Positions 45,583 through 56,299 of a stretch of DNA of 64,000 nt are shown here, piece by piece. A model generated the notes under the pieces. The model had not been told where the DNA came from. It worked only from the letters and a program-made list of their open reading frames with translations, and ran no database searches. Position 1 is the first letter of the stretch; the number at the start of each line of letters is the position of its first letter. The position numbers and the translations under genes were made by a program. Source of the DNA: Deltaproteobacteria bacterium (GTDB lineage: Bacteria; Myxococcota_A; Polyangia; JAAYKL01); assembly GCA_016935665.1 (NCBI GenBank), contig JAFGQN010000244.1, positions 62,001-126,000 of the forward strand. The letters are read 5' to 3'.

Positions 45583-48396
45583 TTATTCCCCAGGTGTGTA
45601 TTGTCCTGTGCTGATGAGATGAGTGATGACCTCGGCACAGCGACTGCATAGCTCGGGGTGTTCGGTTTGGCTGCCCACTCCATGTCCCATTCGCCAGCAG
45701 CGCGGACATTTTTCGTCCGGACTGGGCGTTGCGGTAATCGATGTATTCCCGTCGCCCTTTTTCAGTTTGCACAAAGAGACTAAAAAGACATCGGTAATCA
45801 ATTCCTCTCCCATATCCGCCAGGGTGTCGTAAGTGGCGCCCGACGCCGTCACTTCCACGCTGGCCTGAAGCGCATTTCCGATTTTGCCATCTTTTCGCAT
45901 GTCTTCAAGAACCTTGGTCACCTCCCGGCGCACTTCTCTGAGGGTCTGCCACCTGGCGAGCAGTGCATCATTTTTCCATGCATCATCAGCGACCGGAAAT
46001 CCTGCCAGAAATACTGACTCTGCAGCCTTGTCGGCACCGGGGAGATGCTGCCAGACTTCCTCCGCGGTAAAACTCAGCACCGGGGACAATATGCGGGAAA
46101 TGTCGCGCGCCATGATGAACAGCACGGTTTGTGCGGAACGGCGCAATGTCCCATTGGGATCTTCGCAATAGAGGCGGTCCTTGATAATATCCAGATAAAA
46201 TGATGACAGTTCGCTTGTAATCAGTTCTACGGTGCGGTGGAAAATAAGATGGAAGTTGTATTCCGCGTATGCTCTGTCCAGCCGATTCAAATACAAATGG
46301 AATCGCGCCAGCATCCAGCGATCGAGTTCGGGCATGTCGGCGATGGATACCGTATGCGTTTCGGGATTGAACCCATCGGTATTTCCCAGCATGAACCGCA
46401 TGGTATTGCGGATTTTACGATATGAATCGGTAAGGGCCGTGATGATTTTGGGCGAATAGACGATGTCTGAACGATAGTCCTCATATCCCACCCACATTCT
46501 GAGAATTTCGGCCCCCTGCGCATTGATGGTTTTGCTGGGAGGCACAAAGTTCTTTTGACTCTTGGAGTATTTTTTTCCCTGCTCGTTGCAAATGAACCCG
46601 TGGGTGAGAACCGCTTTGTAGGGGGCTTTGCCTGTGGTAGCCACCGAGGTGAGCAGTGACGTGTGGAACCAGCCGCGATGCTGATCGGAGCCTTCCAGAT
46701 ACAAATCCGCTGGCAATCCCAAACCGTCTACCTGAGCAGCCACTGCAGCCCAGCTGACGCCGGACTCGAACCACACATCCACAATGTTTTCATCTTTTGT
46801 AAATTCCGTGCATCCACACGTGCATACTGTCCCCTCGGGGAGCAACTCGGACGGCTCGCGCTTGAACCATTCGTCGCTCCCATACTCACCAAAGATGGCT
46901 GCAATATGCCGAATAATGTCGCCGTCCACGAGACTTTCGCCGCAATCTTTGCAGAAAAAGAACGGTAGCGGTACGCCCCACAGGCGCTGCCTTGAAATGC
47001 ACCAGTCGGGGCGGTCTTCCACCATACCTCGGATGCGATCGCGCCCCCACGGTGGAATCCATCGCGTGGCATCGATTTCGTTTAACGCCTGCTCCCGAAG
47101 ACCGGTTTTGTCCATGGAGATGAACCACTGCGCCGTCGAACGGAAAATGACCGGCGTTTTGCAGCGCCAGCAACAGGGGTACTGGTGATTGATTTTTTGT
47201 CCGGCGGGATTCATCAATCGTTTAATCTCGGACAGGTACTCAACGATATGTGGATTCGCGTCGGTGACTTTTATGCCTTCCCATTTTTCCACAGCCTTCT
47301 CAAATCGGCCCTTTTCATCTACGGGAGCGTAGGGTTCAATACCGTGGGCGGAACAAAGAACGTAGTCGTCCTGACCATGTCCTGGCGCGGTGTGCACACA
47401 GCCTGTCCCCGCTTCCAGGGTCACATAATCTGCAAGCAATATGGGGATTTCGCGATTTTCAATAAACGGGTGTCGGCACTTCAGTTTTTCCATTTCCTGG
47501 CCGGCAAACGGTTGTCCCACGGCTTCATATTCCAATTCAGACGCCTTGAATGCGGAATTGGCCATTTCTTCGGCCATGATCACCAACTCGTCACCCACCC
47601 GGAACGCGCGGTAGGTGTAGCGGGGATGGACGGCTATCACCAGAGACGCGGGAAGCGTCCAGGGCGTTGTGGTCCAGATAACCAGTGACAACTGACTGCC
47701 GTCATCCTCAAGACCGGCGAGTTTCAAAAGCGCTGCTCTATCGATGGCGTCGTATCTCACATACACGGACGGAGACGTGTGATCCTGATATTCCACCTCG
47801 GCCTCCGCCAGTGCGGTGGTACATTCGGAACACCAGTACACAGGTTTGGAACCTCGGTACAGCATGCCCTTATCCACAATGGCAGCCAGCTGATCGGCGA
47901 TGGACTTTTCGTATTTGGGCGAAATGGTGCGATACGGATGGTCCCAGTCGGAAAAAACGCCCAGTCGCTTCATTTCCGCCATCTGAGTGGTGGACCATTT
48001 CATGGCAAATTCTTCGCATCGCTTGCGGATGGAGAGTTTGTCATCGCTGTCTTTAGGCTTGCCCAATTCTTTTTCAGCGTTCAGTTCGATGGGCAGACCG
48101 TGACAGTCCCAACCGGGAATGTATCGGACATAATCACCTTTTAACATGCGATATTTCACCACAATGTCTTTTAATACCTTGTTGAGAATGTGTCCGTGGT
48201 GAATGGTGCCGTTGGCGTACGGTGGGCCGTCGTGAAAAATGAACTTCTCATTGCCTTCATTTTTCTTCAACATCTTCGCGTATATGGCTTTTTCCTCCCA
48301 GAATGTGAGAAATTCGGGCTCTCGTTTGGCAAGACCGGCTTTCATTGGAAACTGTGTTTTGGGGAGGCAGATACTGTTTTTATAGTCGTCACTCAT
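45583..48396 (-). CDS. ileS: Isoleucyl-tRNA synthetase
   Basis: 937 residues from the ATG at 48396 (AAAGGA upstream; a GTG at 48402 is also in frame). This is a class-I synthetase with the HIGH motif in PPYANGTIHHGHILN, the editing domain, and the KMSKS motif as KYSKS in NEQGKKYSKSQKN. The W-rich recognition block is GWFHTSLLTS. Four C-terminal zinc cysteines are in CPRCWRMGHG and LCSRCAEVI. It charges tRNA-Ile. It is the first gene of the ileS-lspA-lspA run. No T-box-like leader is seen in the 180 bases upstream. Confidence 0.97.
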   Translation of the reverse strand: MSDDYKNSICLPKTQFPMKAGLAKREPEFLTFWEEKAIYAKMLKKNEGNEKFIFHDGPPYANGTIHHGHILNKVLKDIVVKYRMLKGDYVRYIPGWDCHGLPIELNAEKELGKPKDSDDKLSIRKRCEEFAMKWSTTQMAEMKRLGVFSDWDHPYRTISPKYEKSIADQLAAIVDKGMLYRGSKPVYWCSECTTALAEAEVEYQDHTSPSVYVRYDAIDRAALLKLAGLEDDGSQLSLVIWTTTPWTLPASLVIAVHPRYTYRAFRVGDELVIMAEEMANSAFKASELEYEAVGQPFAGQEMEKLKCRHPFIENREIPILLADYVTLEAGTGCVHTAPGHGQDDYVLCSAHGIEPYAPVDEKGRFEKAVEKWEGIKVTDANPHIVEYLSEIKRLMNPAGQKINHQYPCCWRCKTPVIFRSTAQWFISMDKTGLREQALNEIDATRWIPPWGRDRIRGMVEDRPDWCISRQRLWGVPLPFFFCKDCGESLVDGDIIRHIAAIFGEYGSDEWFKREPSELLPEGTVCTCGCTEFTKDENIVDVWFESGVSWAAVAAQVDGLGLPADLYLEGSDQHRGWFHTSLLTSVATTGKAPYKAVLTHGFICNEQGKKYSKSQKNFVPPSKTINAQGAEILRMWVGYEDYRSDIVYSPKIITALTDSYRKIRNTMRFMLGNTDGFNPETHTVSIADMPELDRWMLARFHLYLNRLDRAYAEYNFHLIFHRTVELITSELSSFYLDIIKDRLYCEDPNGTLRRSAQTVLFIMARDISRILSPVLSFTAEEVWQHLPGADKAAESVFLAGFPVADDAWKNDALLARWQTLREVRREVTKVLEDMRKDGKIGNALQASVEVTASGATYDTLADMGEELITDVFLVSLCKLKKGDGNTSITATPSPDEKCPRCWRMGHGVGSQTEHPELCSRCAEVITHLISTGQYTPGE

Positions 48397-48580
48397 TACC
48401 ACTGTCCTTTTTTTGGAGAAGGGCTCCGTCGTGAACCGTTCTCTTTGAATTCATAAAGAGCGCGGAAGATACCATGTTCGATGATTTTTAGAACATAAAA
48501 TGCACTTAATTTATTCCCCCAACCCGGCGCCAACAAGCGCAAAGTCATGTTTACCGAACGCGATGGGCGCATGGACAAAG

Positions 48581-49783
48581 TTACATTTGCGGAATTTCAA
48601 TTTCCTTGAGGCGGTTGCGCAGGGTGGTGCGTGGAATGCCAAGGGATTTTGAGACAGCCGATACATTTCCATCCAGCCGACACAATTCATGAACGATGGT
48701 ATCGTCGTCTATCTGGTGATTACGTCTGTTTTTGTGCATCGCCCCCATCTCAAAATCCGATGCGCCAAGGGTGGTCCCGGTACTGAAAGCCGCGGCTTTA
48801 TACAGGGCATTTTTCAGTTCTCGGCAGTTTCCTGGCCAATGATAATCGTAAAGCCGCATCAGTGCTTCGTTGCGCAGTTGTTTGGGCCCCACATCATTGG
48901 CAAGCTCTTTGAGAAAATGGGTGGCCAGCAATGAGATATCCGATTTTCGGTGTCGCAGTGGCGGAGGCGAAAGTTGCAGTGTGGCAATTCGATGATACAG
49001 GTCGAGCCGAAAAGCGCCGCTTTCCACCATTTTTTTTAAGTTGCGATTGGTTGCGGCCACCAGGCGGAAATTTATCAGTCTCGCTTGTTCCGAACCGATT
49101 CGATAGACGGTGCGGGTATCCAGAACGCGCAGGAGAGACGCCTGCTGACACAGCGGCAACTCACCTATTTCGTCGAGAAAAAGAGTCCCGTTGTGCGCCC
49201 GTTCAAATGCACCGCGATGATGTTGATTGGCGCCGGTAAATGCGCCTCTCTCATGGCCAAAGAAAATATCCTCCGCCATGGAGGTGGTAATGCCGCCACA
49301 ATTGACGGCCACAAACGGCCCGTCGTGCCTTTGAGAGGAGTCATGTACAGCGCGTGCCGTTAGTTCTTTGCCGGTTCCGCTTTCACCTTCTATCAAGACC
49401 GGTCCGTTTAATGGCGCCAGTTGGCGAATTCGGCGTCGCAACTGTTTCATGGCCGGAGACTGACCAATCAATCCCAGATCATCTTCCTTTATTGAGCATG
49501 GCGCAGTTTCAAGGGTGGAGAGCGCTATTTGATATTCGCCAAGCTTAATGCGTTTGCCGGGGAACATTTCGGCCCGAACGGCGCCATTTTCGATGGTGTC
49601 GCCCTGTAGATGCGACTGCCATTTTCCCTGCTTGTCGAGCGCGAGGGTGATGCGACATTCCCGCAACTGGGAAGACGCAACAATCAGATCGTTGTCCACT
49701 GCCGTACCAATGTGAATTTGACTTTTTGAAATAGGCTTGTGAATGATTGGTGTGCCCCTGTAAAATAATGTCACAGTTTTCAT
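48581..49783 (-). CDS. Sigma-54-dependent activator with FHA-like N-terminal domain
   Basis: 400 residues from the ATG at 49783 (AGGAGGAATC upstream). Residues 1-95 resemble an FHA domain (SQIHIGTAVDNDLIVASSQL), which would bind phosphothreonine peptides. The AAA+ domain follows: Walker A GESGTGKEL, GAFTGA contact loop, Walker [12 protein letters not shown] and the arginine finger RLDLYHRI. A Fis-type HTH at the end (NVSAVSKSLGIPRTTLRNRL) binds DNA. FHA-type enhancer-binding proteins are typical of myxobacteria and signal through Ser/Thr kinases. Target promoters are not known, and a direct link to the nif promoters is not shown. Confidence 0.88.
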   Translation of the reverse strand: MKTVTLFYRGTPIIHKPISKSQIHIGTAVDNDLIVASSQLRECRITLALDKQGKWQSHLQGDTIENGAVRAEMFPGKRIKLGEYQIALSTLETAPCSIKEDDLGLIGQSPAMKQLRRRIRQLAPLNGPVLIEGESGTGKELTARAVHDSSQRHDGPFVAVNCGGITTSMAEDIFFGHERGAFTGANQHHRGAFERAHNGTLFLDEIGELPLCQQASLLRVLDTRTVYRIGSEQARLINFRLVAATNRNLKKMVESGAFRLDLYHRIATLQLSPPPLRHRKSDISLLATHFLKELANDVGPKQLRNEALMRLYDYHWPGNCRELKNALYKAAAFSTGTTLGASDFEMGAMHKNRRNHQIDDDTIVHELCRLDGNVSAVSKSLGIPRTTLRNRLKEIEIPQM

Positions 49784-49914
49784 GATTCCTCCTACCTGCA
49801 GACAGAACAAGTTGTTCCCCCCCCTTTCGGCCGTTTTTCGGATTTGTTGCAAAAAAAGTGAAAAAAGTTTGAAAATGTTGACTGCGCGTCGCGATGCGGT
49901 GGGAATAAATGGAA

Positions 49915-50706
49915 TTATTCCACTTTCTGGTTGATGCGCTCGATGAGGGTGGCTTTGCCGGAATTGGCATCTGCTTCGATATATACAGCCTGAAAGCGAG
50001 GGCCGTTTTTGGCGGGGCGGAAGCTTTCAGGCATCCCGGTTACAAAGCGACCTAAAACCAGCTCTTTTTGCATACCAATAATGGAGTCGTGCGGCCCGGT
50101 CATTCCCACATCTGTGATAAACGCGGTGCCTGAATCCAGAATCTGCTCATCCGCGGTCTGGACATGGGTATGGGTTCCAACGACTGCGGTGACGCGACCA
50201 TTGAGATAGTATCCGAGTGCGCGTTTTTCGCTGGTGGCCTCAGCGTGAAAGTCCACCAGAACCAGGCTTGTTTTCCCCATTTGTTTCAGGATATCGTCTG
50301 CCGCGGTAAATGGATTGTCTGGGTTGACATCCATGTAGACCTGGCCCGCAAGGTTAATCACGCCAATTTTTACTCCGGCAACCGTTTCAAATATGCCGAA
50401 TCCCAGGCCGGGTTGCCCTCTCATAAAATTATGCGGCCGGAGCAATGCCGGTGTTTTTTCAATGTAAGAACGAATCTCGCGTTGACGCCAGATATGATTT
50501 CCAGATGTGATCACGTTCACACCGTGTTCAAATAAATCGTCTGCCAGTTCGGGTGTGATTCCAATGCCTCCGGCGATATTTTCACCATTGGCAATCACGA
50601 AGTCGATTTCCCGGTTGGCGATGATACCGGGAAGAATCTTCCGCACGGCATATCGTCCGGTTTTGGCCATTACATCGCCAATCATCAGTATTTTGAGGGA
50701 AGACAT
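49915..50706 (-). CDS. ymdB: YmdB-family metallophosphoesterase
   Basis: 263 residues. It has the TIGR00282/YmdB signature: LKILMIGDVMAKTGRYAVR with the first metal Asp, IANGENIAGGIGITPEL with Asn/Glu ligands, SGNHIWRQREI, VDFHAEATSEKRALGYYLNG and GTHTHVQTADEQIL with late His ligands. Members hydrolyse 2',3'-cyclic nucleotides in vitro. In Bacillus it affects biofilm genes. It lies 12 bases after rny, a conserved gene pair. Confidence 0.93.
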   Translation of the reverse strand: MSSLKILMIGDVMAKTGRYAVRKILPGIIANREIDFVIANGENIAGGIGITPELADDLFEHGVNVITSGNHIWRQREIRSYIEKTPALLRPHNFMRGQPGLGFGIFETVAGVKIGVINLAGQVYMDVNPDNPFTAADDILKQMGKTSLVLVDFHAEATSEKRALGYYLNGRVTAVVGTHTHVQTADEQILDSGTAFITDVGMTGPHDSIIGMQKELVLGRFVTGMPESFRPAKNGPRFQAVYIEADANSGKATLIERINQKVE

Positions 50707-50718
50707 GGGGGATTCCTC

Positions 50719-52284
50719 TTATTTCGCGGTGGCGACTGCCCGGGTTTCCCGTATTACTGTGACTTGAATCTGTCCGGGATAGGTCAATTCCGATTCAATG
50801 CGCGCGGCAATATCTTTGGACAACATCACAGCGTCGTTATCGGAAATGGTTTCATTTTGAACCAGAACGCGGACTTCACGGCCCGCCTGAATGGCATATG
50901 ACTCGTTGACACCTTCGAAACTTTTACAAATATTTTCGAGACTTTCCAGCCGCTTCACGTAGGATTCCAGCATTTCACGCCGGGCGCCAGGACGTGCTCC
51001 GGACAGTGCATCTGCTGCGGCAACAAGGTGAGCGATAACGCTACCGGCGGCTTCATCCTCATGGTGAGACGCAATAGCGTTTACAATGAGTGGTTCTTCT
51101 TTGTGCTTCTTGGCAAACTGTGCACCGATGACGGCGTGAGACCCTTCAATTTCATGGGTCATGGCTTTACCAATGTCGTGCAGCAAGCCCGCACGACGTG
51201 CCTTTCTCTGATTCAAGCCCAGTTCAGCCGCCATCATGCCGGCGATAAATCCGCACTCCACAGAATGGCGCAGAACGTTTTGGGCATAACTGTATCGGAA
51301 TTTTAATCGGCCAAGCATTTTGACGATCTCGGGATGGACCCTGGCCAGTCCCAGTTCGAGAATGGCCTGTTCACCGGCATCTTTCACGGCCTTGTTCACA
51401 TCATTTCGCGCTTTGGATACGATTTCTTCGATACGGCTTGGATGGATTCGACCATCCTGAATGAGCCGCTCCAGCGACAGACGCGCCACCTCTCTGCGAA
51501 CCGGATCGAATCCGGAAATTACAACTGTTTCCGGTGTATCGTCCACGATCAGGTCGATGCCGGTAGCTGCTTCGAGGGCTCGAATGTTACGACCTTCACG
51601 GCCGATGATGCGTCCCTTAAGTTCATCGTTGGGAAGGTGAATGACCGAAACAGCGCGTTCCTGAATGTGTTCACCGGCATAGCGCTGAATGGCGATACCA
51701 ATCACGCGTTTGGCGCGTGTCTCGGCTTCTTCCTTGGCTTCTTCTTCAATTTCCCGAACCGAAAGCGCTGCCTTGCGTTTGGCTTCGTCGGTAATGCTTT
51801 CGATGAGTTCCTTTTTGGCTTCATCTCTTGATAGTGCGGCTTTTCTCTCAATGGTTTGCTGCACTTCCAAAATCTTTTTATCTAGAGAACGCTTGCGCTC
51901 CAACAGGGTTCGTTCCGTTCTCTCGATTCCGGCTTCCCTTTTGGAAATATCGATTTCCTTGCCGGCCAGCATATCTTTTTTCTTGTTGAGCAGATCTTCC
52001 TGTGAGCGGAACTTTTTTTCTTTCAGTGACAGTTCCTTCTGCAGCTGTTCTGTCTCCTTTTCCACCGAAGCCAGAACCTTCATTTTTTCTTCTCGTGCGG
52101 CGATTTCACCATCCTGTCGAATTTTTGCCGCTTCTCTTTGGGCGTTGCCAAGGATGATTTCAGCTTCCCTTTTTGCTTCCTCGCTTTCAAGCGCTTCCTT
52201 TTTGGCTTTTATAATCCGACCGATAACCAGACCGCCACCCAGGCCGCCAATCAGGCCCAGCAATACGTAAATAATGGGTCCCAT
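50719..52284 (-). CDS. rny: Ribonuclease Y
   Basis: 521 residues. An N-terminal membrane segment (about 4-24, [15 protein letters not shown]) is followed by a long coiled coil (about 25-190). A KH domain (about 210-270; [20 protein letters not shown]) and an HD domain (about 335-430; [20 protein letters not shown], then [21 protein letters not shown] and IASHHEDE) come next. RNase Y is the endonuclease that begins mRNA decay at the membrane. GGAG precedes the start. The downstream partner ymdB is read from the same message. Confidence 0.96.
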   Translation of the reverse strand: MGPIIYVLLGLIGGLGGGLVIGRIIKAKKEALESEEAKREAEIILGNAQREAAKIRQDGEIAAREEKMKVLASVEKETEQLQKELSLKEKKFRSQEDLLNKKKDMLAGKEIDISKREAGIERTERTLLERKRSLDKKILEVQQTIERKAALSRDEAKKELIESITDEAKRKAALSVREIEEEAKEEAETRAKRVIGIAIQRYAGEHIQERAVSVIHLPNDELKGRIIGREGRNIRALEAATGIDLIVDDTPETVVISGFDPVRREVARLSLERLIQDGRIHPSRIEEIVSKARNDVNKAVKDAGEQAILELGLARVHPEIVKMLGRLKFRYSYAQNVLRHSVECGFIAGMMAAELGLNQRKARRAGLLHDIGKAMTHEIEGSHAVIGAQFAKKHKEEPLIVNAIASHHEDEAAGSVIAHLVAAADALSGARPGARREMLESYVKRLESLENICKSFEGVNESYAIQAGREVRVLVQNETISDNDAVMLSKDIAARIESELTYPGQIQVTVIRETRAVATAK

Positions 52285-52713
52285 CGAACCACTCCTTTAC
52301 ATTATGATAAAGCACTCTGACTACATTGGATCAGGTGCAGTTAAATAAATGCACTACACTCCTTTGACACTGGAATGAAATCGGAACAGGGAGATACGAA
52401 GTACCCGGACAGGTACATCAAAATATATGAGGAACACCTTTTTACTGTGTTCCCAACCTGGCTGCATAGAGCAGTTAAAAAAATATCGCTCGCTTGTTTA
52501 GCGAACGGAGAACATATATTCAGATTTATATCTCAACATTCCAGAAATCAGGAATGATTACAAAGAAGTATTACTTCCTAACTGGAAAAAGTGCAAGCCG
52601 GATATCTTCCGGAATACCTTTCCAGGTCGCTTTCCTTTCATTGGTACGGAACACACCCACATTGTGTTCGTTTTGGGTCGGGATGATGGCAGAACAGAGA
52701 ATGCCAGTGATGT
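52285..52713. other. Intergenic region, no gene recognised
   Basis: 429 bases between the NlpC/P60-like lipoprotein gene and rny, both on the minus strand. It should hold the rny promoter. A small inverted repeat (GTGCA at 52335-52339, TGCAC at 52350-52354) is seen. Short plus-strand frames here are not convincing genes. Confidence 0.4.
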
Positions 52714-55700
52714 TCAATCGCGAACCGGCCGCTTGCGTTGACGAAACCAGGGCCGATACGCCTGCATTCGGGCATGCTGCTCATCGGGGGCATGGCGCTT
52801 GCAAGTGGAAGACTCATCCGATTTCTCTTTAGCGCCCCATCTGATTTCCGGGCAATCATTTGGATTATAGGCCATTTCAAGGGCTTTTTGCCGCTGCGCC
52901 ACATCCGAGAGGGAAAGTCGCCATCGGGACGCATCGCTTCGGGTATACTGAAATTTTCGATTATCCAGCTCGGCTTCCATTATTCGGGTTAAATTATCGA
53001 TGACTCGGTTTATCTCAAAACTATCTGAAATCCCGTATTGTTTTGGGTTTTTAGCAACGTGATTGGGCGTCATGAGCACCGCATCGAGCGCAATCAGTAA
53101 CCGCATATCTCTGGAAGGCGTGGAATAATCCTCCCACGGGCCTTCTGTTTGAAAGATGGCCTGTCCCTCAGGCATTTCGATTGGATTGAAGTCGTTCTCC
53201 GCCATGAAGGCTTCTCCATTTTCAATGGCCTGTCCCCGTCTTTTTACCGCTTCGTGAAGAGCGTCAATCTGACTTTGCAACAATTCTTCAGCATTCAGGG
53301 GCATGGGATTTATCAATTGCTGCATTTTTGCGTAGAATGCATCTATTCCATTTTCATATTGCGATAAACTGTATCTGGAAAAGATGCGACTTTTGCGCAG
53401 GGACCTGTTGTCCATCGTCTCTGGAACTTTCACCGTGCCGGTGTCCGTGATTTCATCCACTATTTCAATTGGGCGAAATCGTTTAAAACCGGCACCGTAA
53501 CTTTCGGTGTCCGCATCAAACAGGAAATCACCGCGCCAGAACCGTCGTCTGCCAATGGTGCCATCGGGCTGTCCGTCCACCGCCATCAGAATGCCATGTC
53601 CACCGGCGGGTTGCGGCACCCATTTGCTCAATATCATGATGTGACCGTATGGGTCGGCGAAGATGGTGCCCGGGGGCAGTGACTGGCGAGATAAATTGAC
53701 CGGGTAAAAGTCACTTTCATCGGATGCCGGGTGAGTGCGGCCGCTGGCGGAATGCGCGTTCCAGCCAATTACCACGTTGGCAAAGCGCTCGAAGATTTTG
53801 GCTTCACTGTCCAGTTCTTCTTCAAAAGGCGCTTCAATCAGATTTGTTTGAAATTCGCTGCAGGATGGTGGGCGCCCTTTTCGGCCTCGGCTACATGAAC
53901 GAACACCAAACGGCAATCCGGTTTTCCATGAGAAATACGCGCGAAGGAAATAGGGAAGGTCTGCGCAATCCGGCGTTAGTTGCAGTTCATCATCCTCGTC
54001 CTGGCCCAGATGATTATACAGCAGATTACGATTGGCATCCTTCAGCACTTCCTGCAATCCATGCCAGGTGATGTCGGATTCAACGGGCAAGTCAAACAGC
54101 TGCTCCACGAAGGCGGAAAAAAAGTTCTCGGTATCCGGTTCCCACTTCCAGCGATTTTCCCAATAGGGACCGGGTTCTTCCCGCGCTTTTTTTTTTGAGC
54201 GCCAGGGGCGGACAGTGAATTCATCACATGCAAATATGGTTTCGCCGTCTCCCAGTACAGCCGTATACGTTCCCACTTCGAGGGGAACAAATTGGGTCCA
54301 GACCGTATACGGCGGTCCCCCCAGCTGATGCACCGTATGGGAGAGTGGACGGCCCAATGGTCCGAAAATCTGTAGCGTGGATGGACCTGGATTCTGTGAA
54401 CCGGTTGCAATGAGCCGGGCCGGCTCATTCGTTATCAGTCGGCGAGGCGATTGAAAAATACGCTGTTCGATGGAGTCAGTGCATTTGTCCGTTGGCATCA
54501 CCGGGCGCTTTGCTGCGCGATGGTTTAGCACCGGTTGCAATTCGGTGGCCGGTGATGAACCGAAAATGACAAGATTCGTTGTCCTTTCCAGAAATGAACG
54601 TCTGGAGCTCCCAAGTCCCAGTGAAAGATCGGTAACTACCACCTTTTTTACGCGAAAGACCGTTTCGCCCCTCCTGGAATCTGTGGTGTCGCAAGGACGG
54701 GCGTACTCTCCCAGTGCATGAATGGCCATTGGGACGCCGCTTTCACTCCGACCCAGATAAAACATAATATGTCCAGGGAAGTACAGGGCCACGATGCCAC
54801 TTTGATTGGCAAGGTCCAGATAGTGCTGCTTCTGAGACAGGTCCTTTACTTTCGATACATCCACCGAAAATACGCCGGCAACGGATTGCTGTTTACTGTT
54901 TCTGGGCAGGACAATGTGGAATGTGCCCATGACATCCATTACAAATCTGGAACAATCCAGTCCATTGCCCGATCCGCCATAACCATATGGGTGCCCCAGG
55001 TACTGGAACGCGGTGTCGATAAATGTGCGGCGTGTGAGCGCTCTGCGGGTATGGATAGCATCTTTGGGAATAGCGGACGCGCAAAACGAGTCGGAGCGTG
55101 CGACGAGTATTTCCTGGTTGGGTAGTGTCGGGACGTATATGCGTGGCTGCAGCGCCACAACCGTGTCATCACAAGCCACATTGGATTCACTGGTCAACCA
55201 CATCTTTGGCGCATTTATGTATGCATCGCGGTACTTGTCGGGGATATTGGGCGAGTGTGGCACGTTGCGCGATACGAATCCAAATGCATACGGGGTGCGA
55301 ACAAAAAGCATGTCATTCTTCCACTGTCCAAGCACCTCGAACGGTTCCTGGGCCCCAATAGTGCTGCATGCATTTTTGTCGTATGTCATATCGGAATCTG
55401 CGTTGTAGAGAGGCGCATCGAAAGGCACGCATCGCATCTGGATTGGATTTATTGCCACGTACCAGATTCTGGCCTGTTCTTCACTGCTTAAAATCCCGGC
55501 GTCCCGCTGCAAATTTTTTCTCTGCGGCGGCGGCATTGGCTTGCCAGTGTGGGTTACCAGCAGATTTTGCTCGACGAGTGACGATATGGCCTGAAGGCGA
55601 GTGTGTATTTCAACTTCCTGTCGTTCGGGATTGATAGGCTCCAGCAGATTCCATTGACTCGCAGGCAAAATTCCGCTTTGCCCTACAGCCGCATTTTGAC

Positions 55701-55992
55701 TGGCAATGTCCCTTGTTGTGAGTAACGGTTTGTCCAGCTCACTGGTTTTCCATCGGGAAAGCCAGAATTCGGGCGTTTGATGTTCCGGCTGGATAAAGGG
55801 GAAGGCGCCCCTGTGGTTGGCCGTCTCAGGACAATTAACGACAGGGCGCGAGTGCGCCAAGGTCGACCCTTTGACGGTTGCGCGGGACGATGGTTTGGTA
55901 ATTGAACGGCGGGATTCCGAACACCCCTGGATGCACGCCACCAGCGATAAAAGAATGAGCCTCGCGCAGAGAATGTAAAAACGATTTTTCAT
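52714..55992 (-). CDS. Large lipoprotein with two cysteine-peptidase-like domains (NlpC/P60 type)
   Basis: 1092 residues. The signal peptide ends in a lipobox (SLVAC near residue 20). SH3-like strands lie at about 170-300. Residues about 320-450 are NlpC/P60: GNGLDCSRFVMDVMGTF with the nucleophile near 347, and YFPGHIMFYLG with the catalytic His near 407. An immunoglobulin-like stretch (about 525-600) follows. Residues about 650-840 look like a second papain-fold domain: LTPDCADLPYFLRAYF with Cys near 676, and FADPYGHIMILSKW with His near 782. The rest is helical. NlpC/P60 proteins cleave cell-wall peptides next to D-Glu. The function of the second domain is inferred only from spacing and motif shape. 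Confidence 0.75.
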   Translation of the reverse strand: MKNRFYILCARLILLSLVACIQGCSESRRSITKPSSRATVKGSTLAHSRPVVNCPETANHRGAFPFIQPEHQTPEFWLSRWKTSELDKPLLTTRDIASQNAAVGQSGILPASQWNLLEPINPERQEVEIHTRLQAISSLVEQNLLVTHTGKPMPPPQRKNLQRDAGILSSEEQARIWYVAINPIQMRCVPFDAPLYNADSDMTYDKNACSTIGAQEPFEVLGQWKNDMLFVRTPYAFGFVSRNVPHSPNIPDKYRDAYINAPKMWLTSESNVACDDTVVALQPRIYVPTLPNQEILVARSDSFCASAIPKDAIHTRRALTRRTFIDTAFQYLGHPYGYGGSGNGLDCSRFVMDVMGTFHIVLPRNSKQQSVAGVFSVDVSKVKDLSQKQHYLDLANQSGIVALYFPGHIMFYLGRSESGVPMAIHALGEYARPCDTTDSRRGETVFRVKKVVVTDLSLGLGSSRRSFLERTTNLVIFGSSPATELQPVLNHRAAKRPVMPTDKCTDSIEQRIFQSPRRLITNEPARLIATGSQNPGPSTLQIFGPLGRPLSHTVHQLGGPPYTVWTQFVPLEVGTYTAVLGDGETIFACDEFTVRPWRSKKKAREEPGPYWENRWKWEPDTENFFSAFVEQLFDLPVESDITWHGLQEVLKDANRNLLYNHLGQDEDDELQLTPDCADLPYFLRAYFSWKTGLPFGVRSCSRGRKGRPPSCSEFQTNLIEAPFEEELDSEAKIFERFANVVIGWNAHSASGRTHPASDESDFYPVNLSRQSLPPGTIFADPYGHIMILSKWVPQPAGGHGILMAVDGQPDGTIGRRRFWRGDFLFDADTESYGAGFKRFRPIEIVDEITDTGTVKVPETMDNRSLRKSRIFSRYSLSQYENGIDAFYAKMQQLINPMPLNAEELLQSQIDALHEAVKRRGQAIENGEAFMAENDFNPIEMPEGQAIFQTEGPWEDYSTPSRDMRLLIALDAVLMTPNHVAKNPKQYGISDSFEINRVIDNLTRIMEAELDNRKFQYTRSDASRWRLSLSDVAQRQKALEMAYNPNDCPEIRWGAKEKSDESSTCKRHAPDEQHARMQAYRPWFRQRKRPVRD

Positions 55993-56299
55993 GTTAATGT
56001 TGTACAGTGAATAACTTTAGCAACAAACGTTACAAACCTGGTTGAACTGTTAAAAAAGGTTGTGTTTTCTTGTTCGGAGACATGCTCTTTCGTTTTCCAA
56101 ATCAATCATGTTATCGTTTTAAGAGACAGGTGTGACATATTTATTCCATAACGTTGCAAAAACTCAACGGATTTCCCTTTTTCCCGGCTCAAAGTTCCTT
56201 CTTTAGCATGGGTTCTGCTACTTTTGGAGCTGCATTTATGATAGTATGAACAAGATTTCTCGGATTTACGAGAAAAGATAAAAAGAGGGAGGACAAATC
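55993..56299 (+). other. Intergenic region upstream of the fibro-slime lipoprotein gene
   Basis: 307 AT-rich bases between divergent genes. It contains the inverted repeat at 56256-56275. No gene or clear sigma-70 promoter was recognised. Confidence 0.4.
56256..56275. repeat. Perfect inverted repeat in the leader of the fibro-slime gene
   Basis: TTTCTCG-GATTTA-CGAGAAA, 7-bp arms and 6-base loop, ends 24 bases before the start codon. It could be an operator or an RNA hairpin just above the ribosome-binding site (GGGAGGA at 56286-56292). Confidence 0.4.

Noticed and set aside
48403-48580. T-box or other riboswitch upstream of ileS
   Set aside because: Only an AT-rich CTCTTT/AAAGAG hairpin is visible; no T-box sequence (AGGGUGGNACCGCG-like) or terminator is present.
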